NCBI GenBank assembly: GCA_028222445.1
Contig: JAOISU010000003.1
Coordinates: 2,501-66,500 of the forward strand
Source: Candidatus Pelagibacter sp.
GTDB lineage: Bacteria > Pseudomonadota > Alphaproteobacteria > Pelagibacterales > Pelagibacteraceae
Length of the DNA: 64,000 nt
Reading direction: 5' to 3'
The notes below the pieces were generated by a model. It did not search any database. It saw only the letters and a program-made list of their open reading frames with translations, and was not told where the DNA came from. The position numbers and the translations under genes are program-made. Each line of letters begins with the position of its first letter. Position 1 is the first letter of the stretch. Of this stretch, positions 29,942 to 38,182 are shown piece after piece.

Positions 29942-31270
29942 ATGTCTAATGTTTTATACATTGATAAAAAAATCAAAGAATTTAATAAAAAAATTATCGT
30001 TAGTGGTGACAAGAGTATTAGTATTAGATGGGTTCTTTTAGCTTCTCAAACAGTGGGCAAATCGAAAGCGTATAACCTTTTAATGTCTGAAGATGTAATT
30101 GCTGCTTTACAAGCCATAAAGAAATTAGGAATCAAAGTATCAATACATAAAAATTATTGCGAAATTTATGGAAAAGGGATTAACAATTTTAGATACAAAA
30201 ATGGTTTAATAATTAATGCTAAAAATTCAGGTACACTCGGAAGACTGATATTAGGTTTGTTAGTGAAATCACCAAAAAAAATTAAAATAATAGGCGATCA
30301 AAGTTTATCAAAAAGAGATTTTTTAAGGGTAACTAAGCCATTAGAGAAATTTGGAGCTAAATTTGAATACGAAGTAAAAGGTAAGCTTCCATTATCAATT
30401 ATGGGATCTCAAAATTCTAAAGGTATTCATTATACAGAAAACAAAGGATCTGCTCAGTGTAAAAGTAGTGTTATGTTGGCAGCGCTTAACGCGTCAGGTA
30501 CAACATATATAAAAGCAAAAAAATCAAGAAATCACACAGAATTACTTTTAAAATATCTTAAAGTGCCTATCAAAATAAAGAAAACAAAAAAATATGATTA
30601 CATAAATATAATTAAACCAAAAAAAATTAATGCATTTAATTATAATATTCCAGGAGACATAAGCTCTAGTGCTTTTTTTATAGTTCTTACAATGCTGTCT
30701 GAAAATTCAAAACTTTTAATTAAGAATATAAACATTAACCCCTCTAGAATAGGGGTAATTACTATTTTAAAAAAGATGGGCGCTAAAATTTTATTAAAGA
30801 ATAAAAGAAATTATAAAGGTGAAAAAATTTCTGATATTCTAATACAAAGTTCAAAAAACCTTAAAGGGATAAACTGTCCATCAGAATTAAATAGTAGTGC
30901 TATAGATGAGTTTCTAATTATTTTTATTGCTGCAGCTAAAGCAAAAGGAATATCTTATTTCAAGGATATATCTGAGCTTAATCAAAAAGAAAGTCCAAGA
31001 TTAAATTTGGGATCAAAAATTTTGAATATGATGGGTGTAAAAACTGAACTAACTGAAAGTTCAATAAAAATTTATGGTCAACCAAATTTAAAAATCACAA
31101 AAAAAATTATTATTAAGAATTATTTAAAAGATCATAGAATTTTTATGATGAGTACTATTGCTGCTTTAACATGTGGAGGTGTATGGAAAATTCATGATAG
31201 AGACTCTATAAATACATCTTTTCCATCTTTCTTAAAATTAATCAAAAATATAAATAGTAAATCTCTATGA
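29942..31270 (+). CDS. aroA: 3-phosphoshikimate 1-carboxyvinyltransferase (EPSP synthase)
   Basis: AroA forms EPSP from shikimate-3-phosphate and PEP. The 442-aa product has the class II-like motifs SGDKSISIRWVLL (usual SISHR), KNSGTLGRLILG (usual NSGTxxRL) and GDQSLSKRDFLRV, and ends with DHRIFMMS. The ATG at 29942 is preferred over an upstream in-frame start at 29915 that would overlap lptB. It heads a long plus-strand run through folC. By similarity, class II enzymes can be glyphosate tolerant, but this is untested here. Confidence 0.93.
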   Translation: MSNVLYIDKKIKEFNKKIIVSGDKSISIRWVLLASQTVGKSKAYNLLMSEDVIAALQAIKKLGIKVSIHKNYCEIYGKGINNFRYKNGLIINAKNSGTLGRLILGLLVKSPKKIKIIGDQSLSKRDFLRVTKPLEKFGAKFEYEVKGKLPLSIMGSQNSKGIHYTENKGSAQCKSSVMLAALNASGTTYIKAKKSRNHTELLLKYLKVPIKIKKTKKYDYINIIKPKKINAFNYNIPGDISSSAFFIVLTMLSENSKLLIKNININPSRIGVITILKKMGAKILLKNKRNYKGEKISDILIQSSKNLKGINCPSELNSSAIDEFLIIFIAAAKAKGISYFKDISELNQKESPRLNLGSKILNMMGVKTELTESSIKIYGQPNLKITKKIIIKNYLKDHRIFMMSTIAALTCGGVWKIHDRDSINTSFPSFLKLIKNINSKSL

Positions 31271-31920
31271 AATTAAAAAAAAAAATTAAAGTTGCAATTG
31301 ACTCTCCTGCAGCTGCTGGAGCTGGTACCCAGGCAAAATTAATTTCTAAACATTTTAATTTGTTTTATTTAGATACAGGAAAGATTTATAGATTAATTGC
31401 TAGTATAAAATTAACCCAGCCTAAAAAATATGGGCACACATTAATTAAAAAAAAAATGAACCAATTAACAATGAAGGATTTACAAGACAAAAAACTTTTA
31501 TCTGATGAAGTTGGTACTATGGCTTCTATTATATCAAAAGATAAGAAAATAAGAAAACTTGTTCATGCTTTTCAAATTAAGAGTGCTTATCATCCTCCCA
31601 AAAAGTATAATGGCTCATGTTTGGATGGAAGAGATATTACCTATAAAATAATTCCAGACGCAGATTTTAAATTTTTTATAACAGCAAATTCAAAAACAAG
31701 AGCGCTAAGAAGATATAAAGAGCTAAAGGGCTCTAATAAAAAAATATCTTTTAACGACATATTAAAAAGCATTAAAAAACGTGATAAAAGTGATTATAAT
31801 AGGAGAATATCACCATTAAAGAAAACGCAAGATTCGATCTTGATTAATACTACAAATTTAACTAAAAGAGCATGCTTTTTAAAAATTAAACAAATTATGG
31901 ATAGGAAACTCAAAGCTTAA
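31267..31920 (+). CDS. cmk: Cytidylate kinase, with altered P-loop
   Basis: Cmk phosphorylates CMP and dCMP. The 217-aa product has the family order: nucleotide-binding loop (11-21), LDTGKIYRL (35-43), CLDGRDITYKIIPDADFK and RDKSDYNRRISPLKK near the C-terminus. The loop reads DSPAAAGAGT, so the P-loop lysine (GKGT in relatives) is Ala19, and a new Lys39 replaces the usual Ala in DTGAxYR. Position between aroA and rpsA is the standard alphaproteobacterial order. It overlaps aroA by 4 bases. Confidence 0.88.
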   Translation: MKLKKKIKVAIDSPAAAGAGTQAKLISKHFNLFYLDTGKIYRLIASIKLTQPKKYGHTLIKKKMNQLTMKDLQDKKLLSDEVGTMASIISKDKKIRKLVHAFQIKSAYHPPKKYNGSCLDGRDITYKIIPDADFKFFITANSKTRALRRYKELKGSNKKISFNDILKSIKKRDKSDYNRRISPLKKTQDSILINTTNLTKRACFLKIKQIMDRKLKA

Positions 31921-33650
31921 TGGAAATTTATAAAGACCTTTCAAACCCCGCATCAAAAGAATTCGAACAACTACTTAACTCACAGTTTACTAAAACAGCA
32001 AACCTTGAAGAAGGAAAAATAATTACAGGTGTAGTAAACAAAGTAACTGAAAACTTTGTTTTTCTTGAAGTACCTGGTTTAAAATCTGAACCAATCCTAG
32101 ATATAAATGAATTAAAAAGCATGGGTATGCTTGATAAGGCAAAAGTAGGCGAAAAAATCTCTGTACTTCTTGAGAGATTAGAAGATAAAAAAGGTGAAGT
32201 TTTAGTTTCTGCTTCTAAAGCACAAAAAATTCAGGGATGGGATAAGCTTGTTGAGGCTTATGAAAAAAACGAGCCCATAATGGGAAAAATTACAGGACGT
32301 GTTAAAGGTGGGTGTATTGTTGAACACATAGATACAGGGTCTTTAATGTTTTTACCTGGTTCACAAATATCAGATAAACCCCTAAAAGATATTAGTCACT
32401 TAATGAATGAGCCACAAAAGTTTGCTCTTATTAAATTAGATAAAGTTAGAGGAAATGCCTGTGTTTCAAGAAGAGAAATTATTTCTTCTTTCAAAAAAGA
32501 GGATAAGATTAAAATCATAGAAAAATTCAAAGTTGGAGATATTATTAAAGGTGCTGAGGTAAAAGGCTATAGTTCATTTGGATGTTTCTTCAGTGTTAAT
32601 GGAGAATTAGATGTTCTAGTTCACTTGCAAGAAATATCTTATTCAAGAGTAAATCATCCTGATGAAGTTTTCACAATAGGTGAAAAACATGATTTATTAG
32701 TCATTTCAGTTGATAAAGAAAAATTACAAGTTGGTTGTTCGGTAAAACAACTTTCACCAGATCCATTTGAAAACATTTCTAACTACGAACTAAACAAAGT
32801 TTATAAAGTCAAAGTAGTTAAATTAATGGATTTTGGTGCATTCTGTGAACTTGAAAAAGGTTTATCAACTTTACTACACTCAAGTGAATTAAGTTGGACT
32901 AAAAAAAATATATCTGCAAAAAAAATGTTTAAAGTGGGTGACGAGATAGATTGTGTAATTACTGAAATTGATAAAGAAAAAAGAAGAGTTGCGATTTCAC
33001 ATCGTTTAACTACTGAAAATCCATTTGAAACTTTTGAAAATAAATATCCTATTGGATCTGAGATTGAAGGAGAAGTGGCAAGTAAAAATGAGTACTCAAT
33101 TTTCTTAAAAATTAATGGATTAGATATTGATGCATTTCTTCACTGCAACGACCTAACATATTTAAATAATGGTGAAGAGGAATTAGCTAAATATAAAATT
33201 GGTGATAAATTAAAAGTTAAAGTTCTAGAAGTAAAAGCTGCAGAACAAAAAGTTAGAGTTGGTCTAAGACAAACTCAACCAGACCCATTTGATTGGTTTA
33301 ATGATAAAAAAATTAAACAAGCTATTACAGTTAAGATTATTTCAACTGATAATAAAGGGCTTACTGTAAGACCCGAGGGTTGTGAAATGGATTTCATCAT
33401 TAAAAAATCTGCAATAGCTATTAATGCTGCAGACGCTAGACCAGCTAGATTTACTGGTGGAGAAAGAATTGATTGCGCAATAGCAGAGCTGGATTTAGAG
33501 AAAAGAAAAGCAACACTTAGTATAAAATTACTTGAAGAAATCGAAAGAAAAGACGCATTAGAAAAATATGGTGCTGAAGGATCAGGAAAAAATCTTCCCT
33601 TCTCTTCTCTTTCTGATGACTTAGAGAAAAAGAAAAAAGAAGACGAATAA
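31920..33650 (+). CDS. rpsA: 30S ribosomal protein S1
   Basis: S1 binds mRNA and helps initiation on the 30S subunit. The 576-aa product carries six S1/OB repeats, seen as recurring blocks such as GFG/FGAFCELEKGLSTLLHSSE, VGDEIDCVITEID and KRRVAISHR. It lies between cmk and ihfB, as in most Proteobacteria, and overlaps the cmk stop by one base. Confidence 0.97.
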   Translation: MEIYKDLSNPASKEFEQLLNSQFTKTANLEEGKIITGVVNKVTENFVFLEVPGLKSEPILDINELKSMGMLDKAKVGEKISVLLERLEDKKGEVLVSASKAQKIQGWDKLVEAYEKNEPIMGKITGRVKGGCIVEHIDTGSLMFLPGSQISDKPLKDISHLMNEPQKFALIKLDKVRGNACVSRREIISSFKKEDKIKIIEKFKVGDIIKGAEVKGYSSFGCFFSVNGELDVLVHLQEISYSRVNHPDEVFTIGEKHDLLVISVDKEKLQVGCSVKQLSPDPFENISNYELNKVYKVKVVKLMDFGAFCELEKGLSTLLHSSELSWTKKNISAKKMFKVGDEIDCVITEIDKEKRRVAISHRLTTENPFETFENKYPIGSEIEGEVASKNEYSIFLKINGLDIDAFLHCNDLTYLNNGEEELAKYKIGDKLKVKVLEVKAAEQKVRVGLRQTQPDPFDWFNDKKIKQAITVKIISTDNKGLTVRPEGCEMDFIIKKSAIAINAADARPARFTGGERIDCAIAELDLEKRKATLSIKLLEEIERKDALEKYGAEGSGKNLPFSSLSDDLEKKKKEDE

Positions 33651-33653
33651 AAA

Positions 33654-33944
33654 TTGGCTATTGTAAAATCAAAACTTCTAAAACAACTAGCAAAAAACTA
33701 CCCAAATTTTTTAAAAAAAGACTTAGAAAAATTTATCAACATAATTCTTAACGAGATTAAATTTGCTCTTAAAAGAGGTGATCGAGTTGAGTTGAGAGGT
33801 TTTGGGGTTTTTTCTACCAATATTCAAAAAGCAAGAATATCTAGAAATCCTAAGACTGGTGAAAAAGTAAATACCCCCCAAAAAAAAACAATTCACTTTA
33901 AAATGGCGAAAGATATGTTTAAAAAATTAAACAATGAAGAATAA
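33654..33944 (+). CDS. ihfB: Integration host factor subunit beta
   Basis: The 96-aa product is an HU/IHF family DNA-bending protein with the beta-arm signature GRNPKTGEKV-like SRNPKTGEKVNTPQKKTIHFK. Position just after rpsA identifies it as IHF beta. The start codon is TTG at 33654, 3 bases after the rpsA stop. It overlaps pyrF by 11 bases. Confidence 0.92.
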   Translation: MAIVKSKLLKQLAKNYPNFLKKDLEKFINIILNEIKFALKRGDRVELRGFGVFSTNIQKARISRNPKTGEKVNTPQKKTIHFKMAKDMFKKLNNEE

Positions 33945-34611
33945 AAATATTTTTGTAGCCTGTGATGTATCAAGTCAAAAAGAAATATTAGATTTATTAG
34001 AATTAATTCACGAAGACATATCTGGCATAAAAATTGGGCTTCAATATATCACCCAAAGAAGTCCCAATGAAATAAGAGAGCTTTCAAAATTTAATAAACC
34101 TATATTTTATGATGGTAAATTTTTTGACATTAAGAACACACTAGTTGAGTCTATTAAGTCTCTTGAGGAACTTAATGTAAAATATGCAACAGTACATTTG
34201 TTGAATGGATTAGATGCTCTTAATGCTGCAAATCTAGCTGCTAAAAATATTAATATAAACCTTTTAGGTGTTTCAGTTTTAACAAGTTTTGGAGATGAAG
34301 ATCTATCTAAATTAGGTTTTAATAATAAAGTTGAGGATCAAGTAAAAACTTTAGTTAAAATTGCAATGGATGCAAATTTATATGGAGTCATTTGTAGCCC
34401 ACTTGAAATAAAAATGATTAAATCTATTGCACCAAAACTTAAATGCTTTACCCCAGGAATTAGAATGGATGACTTAAAAGATGATCAAAAAAGAACTCTT
34501 ACTGCTAATGAAGCAATCGAAGAAGGTAGTGACTGTTTAATTATTGGCAGACCTATTACTAAAGGTAACCCAAAAGAAAATTTAAAAAATATCCTTTCAT
34601 CAATTAAATAA
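33934..34611 (+). CDS. pyrF: Orotidine 5'-phosphate decarboxylase
   Basis: PyrF makes UMP from OMP. The 225-aa product has the catalytic DxK..D block in YDGKFFDIKNT, GVICSPLEI and PGIRMDD (the phosphate-binding end), all standard for the group I enzyme. The order ihfB-pyrF-trpF is found in other Alphaproteobacteria. Confidence 0.94.
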   Translation: MKNKNIFVACDVSSQKEILDLLELIHEDISGIKIGLQYITQRSPNEIRELSKFNKPIFYDGKFFDIKNTLVESIKSLEELNVKYATVHLLNGLDALNAANLAAKNININLLGVSVLTSFGDEDLSKLGFNNKVEDQVKTLVKIAMDANLYGVICSPLEIKMIKSIAPKLKCFTPGIRMDDLKDDQKRTLTANEAIEEGSDCLIIGRPITKGNPKENLKNILSSIK

Positions 34612-35235
34612 ATGAAGTCTAAAATTTGTGGAATCTCAGATTCTAAAACATTAATTCATTTAACAAATCACTCTTACCCTCCTCAATATATCGGTTTTAT
34701 TGTCAATTACCCAAAATCTAAAAGATTTGTTCCCTACGAAAAGCTTAAACAAATTTTAAATGTAGATAAAAAAAAATCAAAATATGTAGCTGTATTAGTT
34801 AAACCAAATGAAAATATTCTAGAGGAAATAAAAAATTTACCTTTTGATTATTATCAGATTTATGACGCCACCCCATCTGAAATTAATTTAATTAAACAAA
34901 AATATAGAAAAAAAATTATTGTTTCTCTAACCATTAACGGTAAAGAAGATGTGATGAAATATTTAGACTACTATGATATGGCGGATATAATTTTATTCGA
35001 TAGCAAAGGTTATGAAAAAAGTATGTCTTTTGATCATCAATTAATTCAAAATATTAAAATCAACAAAGAATTGATGTTAGCTGGAAATATTCAAGTTGAG
35101 GATAACCTTGAAAAATATAAAAAAATAGCTGATATTATAGATATTTCTGGTGGCCTAGAAACATCTGGAATAAAAGATATTTCAAAAATAAATAATTTTT
35201 TAGATAAAGTAAAACGAATTAATAATGAAACTTAA
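34612..35235 (+). CDS. trpF: Phosphoribosylanthranilate isomerase, divergent
   Basis: The 207-aa product is identified by KSKICGI at the start (catalytic Cys), GFIVNYPKSKRFV, LFDSKG (catalytic Asp) and DISGGLETSGIKD at the phosphate end, plus its position before trpB and trpA. Several family blocks are changed: VQLHG reads YQIYD, and the glycine-rich GGSGxTFDW segment is replaced by YEKSMSFDH. The two catalytic acid/base residues are kept, so activity is likely. TrpF catalyses the Amadori step in tryptophan synthesis. Confidence 0.85.
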   Translation: MKSKICGISDSKTLIHLTNHSYPPQYIGFIVNYPKSKRFVPYEKLKQILNVDKKKSKYVAVLVKPNENILEEIKNLPFDYYQIYDATPSEINLIKQKYRKKIIVSLTINGKEDVMKYLDYYDMADIILFDSKGYEKSMSFDHQLIQNIKINKELMLAGNIQVEDNLEKYKKIADIIDISGGLETSGIKDISKINNFLDKVKRINNET

Positions 35236-36457
35236 AAAGAAAATTCCTTTAATAGACCAGCATGATAAAAGTGGATTTTGGGGGGGGAAATTTGGTGGAA
35301 ACTTTATACCTGAAACTTTAAAAAAACCTGTTGAAGACTTAACGATATTATTTCAAAAACTAAGACATGATAAACAGTTTCTTAAACAAAGAGATTTATA
35401 TTTTAAAAACTATATAGGATCTCCTACTTCATTTGTAAAACTTGAAAACCTGTCTAATCATCTGAGAGGGGCTCAAATATACGCTAAAATGGTATCTGAG
35501 GCGAACGGAGGTGCACATAAAATCTATAATGCAACAGTACACTGCCTTATTGCCAAAAAGGCAGGAAAAAAATACGTCGTTGGTGATACTGGTGCGGGCT
35601 ATGCTGGAAAAATGCTAAGTATGGCAGCAAAAAAATTTGGCCTTAAATGTAAAATTTTTATGGGAGCAAAGGATATAAAAAGACAAAAACCAAATGTAGA
35701 TGCAATGAAAAAAAACGGTGCAGAGGTGGTGCCTGTTTACTCTGGAAGTCAAACATTGGTTGATGCTGTAAGTGAGTGTATGCGTTATTGGGTTTCAAAT
35801 TGTGATAATACTCATATGTGTGTTGGTTCAACTGTTGGTCCAAATATATTTGTTAAAATTTGTGGTTGGAGTACTGCTCAAATTTCAAGAGAACTAAAAA
35901 TTCAAATTAAATCAGAATTCAAAAAAATTCCAAAGAAAATTAAACTAATTAACTGTGTGGGCGGCGGAAGTTCAGCTTATGGATTTTGGAGTGAGTTTAT
36001 TGACTATGATAAAAAACAAATTGAGTTAATAGGTGTTGAAGCTGGTGGACCAAAAAAATCAAAGCTACATGCCGCTCCTTTAACAAACGGAGCTAAACTT
36101 GGTATTTTACATGGTGCGGCAGCTTATGTTTGTCAAAACAATGAAGGTCAGATTAACGATACTGCATCTATTTCTGCTGGACTAGATTACCCTGGCGTAT
36201 CACCTATTCACTGTTTTTTAAAAGATACCAAGAGAGCTAGATACACATCAGCAACTGATGAGGCTGCATTAAATGCTTATCAATTAGTCACAAAACTTGA
36301 AAAAATAAATCCTAGTTTAGAACCAAGTCATGCTTTTGCAGAAGCTATAAAAATTGCTCCTAAATTAAGTAAAGATACAATTATTATAGTAAACTCATGT
36401 GGGGATGCAAAAAAAGATCGTGATATTTTAAAAGAAAGATTGGGTAGAATTAAATAA
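35225..36457 (+). CDS. trpB: Tryptophan synthase beta-like protein with altered active site
   Basis: TrpB joins indole and serine using PLP. The 410-aa product aligns along its length with TrpB (GKFGGNFIPETL near 21, FGLKCKIFMGAKD near 138, AGLDYPGVSPIH). PLP Lys99 in GGAHK is present. However, the loop that reads ETGAGQHG in TrpB reads DTGAGYAG at 121-128, so the catalytic Glu is Asp and the Gln-His pair is Tyr-Ala. KREDL before the lysine reads KMVSE, and GGGSNA reads GGGSSA. It overlaps trpF by 11 bases and is followed by trpA. Confidence 0.85.
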   Translation: MKLKKKIPLIDQHDKSGFWGGKFGGNFIPETLKKPVEDLTILFQKLRHDKQFLKQRDLYFKNYIGSPTSFVKLENLSNHLRGAQIYAKMVSEANGGAHKIYNATVHCLIAKKAGKKYVVGDTGAGYAGKMLSMAAKKFGLKCKIFMGAKDIKRQKPNVDAMKKNGAEVVPVYSGSQTLVDAVSECMRYWVSNCDNTHMCVGSTVGPNIFVKICGWSTAQISRELKIQIKSEFKKIPKKIKLINCVGGGSSAYGFWSEFIDYDKKQIELIGVEAGGPKKSKLHAAPLTNGAKLGILHGAAAYVCQNNEGQINDTASISAGLDYPGVSPIHCFLKDTKRARYTSATDEAALNAYQLVTKLEKINPSLEPSHAFAEAIKIAPKLSKDTIIIVNSCGDAKKDRDILKERLGRIK

Positions 36458-36458
36458 T

Positions 36459-37256
36459 ATGTCTTTAATTAATATTGCATTTAAAAAAGTAAAAAATGAA
36501 AAAAGACCTGCATTACTAACTTACACGGTAGCTGGAGATAACACTAAAAAGAAATCTCTTGAGATACTAAAGTCAATTGCAGCTTATGCTGATATTTGTG
36601 AGATAGGGTTTCCACACAACACTCCAATTGCTGATGGAGGTCAAATACAATCTAGTGCTTATAGAGCTTTAAAAAATGGAATTAAAATTAAAGATGTTTT
36701 TTCAATTGTAAAAGACTTTAAAAAATTTAATAAAACTAAACCTGTAATATTGATGGGTTACTATAATATGATCTATCAATATGGAGATAACAACTTTATA
36801 AATATTTGTAAAAAAGTTGGTGTTGATGGATTAATTGTTGTTGACCTTCCCTATCCTGAAAATAAAGAATTTGCAAAAAAATGTAAGAAAAAAGGAATTA
36901 GCTTTATTCAATTAGTATCTCCAACTACATCTCCCAATAGAATGAAAGAAATTGTCAAAGACTCACATGATATGGTCTATTATATAAGTATGCTATCAAC
37001 AACAGGTGGCAAGCTTAAAGTTTCACCAAAAACTATTCTAGATAGATATAATAAAATTAAAAAATTAAATAAAAATAAAAATATTGTAATCGGATTTGGA
37101 ATTACTGAAAAAACAATAGCATCACTGCGAAAAGCCGATGGATTAGTTGTGGGTAGCGCTTTATGCAAAGAAATATCAAATTCAATAAAAAAAAGACAAA
37201 ATCCTGTCACAAATGTAACTAATATTGTAAAAAGATTAAAGAATAAAATATTATGA
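36459..37256 (+). CDS. trpA: Tryptophan synthase alpha subunit
   Basis: TrpA cleaves indole-3-glycerol phosphate to indole, which is channelled to TrpB. The 265-aa product keeps the catalytic Glu in CEIGFP (about 49) and Asp in PIADGGQIQ (about 60), IGFGITEK and VVGSAL. The loop normally PFSDPLADGP reads FPHNTPIADGG, so the TrpB-facing region is changed along with TrpB itself. It lies 1 base after trpB and overlaps accD by 4 bases. Confidence 0.92.
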   Translation: MSLINIAFKKVKNEKRPALLTYTVAGDNTKKKSLEILKSIAAYADICEIGFPHNTPIADGGQIQSSAYRALKNGIKIKDVFSIVKDFKKFNKTKPVILMGYYNMIYQYGDNNFINICKKVGVDGLIVVDLPYPENKEFAKKCKKKGISFIQLVSPTTSPNRMKEIVKDSHDMVYYISMLSTTGGKLKVSPKTILDRYNKIKKLNKNKNIVIGFGITEKTIASLRKADGLVVGSALCKEISNSIKKRQNPVTNVTNIVKRLKNKIL

Positions 37257-38182
37257 ATTGGATAAAAAAAACTTTACGTTTTGGTGAAAAAATAAAAACA
37301 ATTATTAAGCAACGTGCCAGTAAAGCTGAAATTGCTAACAGTGATTGGACCTCATGTTGTAAAGGGCCAATTTTAAAAAAAGATTTAGAAGATAATTTAT
37401 GGGTTTGTCCCTCTTGTAATAAACATCATAGAATTAGCCCCCGTCAAAGATTTGATATAATTTTTGGAAAAAATAATTATGAAGTTTTAAAAACTCCAAT
37501 ACCTCAAGATGATCCTTTAGGATGGAATGACTCAAAGCCATATAAAGATAGGTTAAAATCCGCAAGAAAAAAAACGGGAATGGAATGTGGAATGATGGTT
37601 GTTAACACAAACATTCAAAGTATAAAAGTGACAGTTATAGCATCTGATTTTGATTTTGTAGGTGGATCTATTGGTGCTGCTGAAGGTGAAGCTTTTTTAT
37701 ATGGTATTCAGCATGCAATTGAGAACCAACAACCTTTTGTAGTTTTTACTTCTGGTGGGGGAATGAGAATGATGGAAAGTCTTATTTCATTAAGTCAAAT
37801 GACTCGAACAACTTTAGCAATTAATGAACTTAAAAAGAATAATCTTCCTTATATAGTTGTATTAACGGACCCAACTGCTGGAGGTATAACGGCATCCTAT
37901 GCAATGCTTGGTGATATACATATTGCTGAACCAGGTGCTTTAATAGCTTTTGCTGGAGCTCGTGTAATCCAAGGAACCGTTCGTGAAGAATTGCCGGTTG
38001 GCTTTCAAAGAAGTGAATATGTTGAAAAAACTGGTTTTGTAGATTTAATAGTTGAAAGAAAAGATTTAAGAGAAAAAATTAGAGTATTATTATCAATATT
38101 GTTAAAGAAAAATTCTGTTATAAATTCAGCTACAAATGAAACTTCAGAAGATAGTAGAACGCTTACAAAAGCTGCATCCTAA
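37253..38182 (+). CDS. accD: Acetyl-CoA carboxylase carboxyltransferase subunit beta
   Basis: AccD pairs with AccA in the carboxyltransferase. The 309-aa product has the N-terminal zinc ribbon and the crotonase-like core (GGSIGAAEGEAFLYG, FTSGGGMRMMESL, DPTAGGITASYAML). The ribbon is unusual: the first CxxC pair reads CC (35-36) while the second, CPSC (52-55), is normal. The trpA-accD-folC order is common in Proteobacteria. Confidence 0.95.
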   Translation: MNWIKKTLRFGEKIKTIIKQRASKAEIANSDWTSCCKGPILKKDLEDNLWVCPSCNKHHRISPRQRFDIIFGKNNYEVLKTPIPQDDPLGWNDSKPYKDRLKSARKKTGMECGMMVVNTNIQSIKVTVIASDFDFVGGSIGAAEGEAFLYGIQHAIENQQPFVVFTSGGGMRMMESLISLSQMTRTTLAINELKKNNLPYIVVLTDPTAGGITASYAMLGDIHIAEPGALIAFAGARVIQGTVREELPVGFQRSEYVEKTGFVDLIVERKDLREKIRVLLSILLKKNSVINSATNETSEDSRTLTKAAS

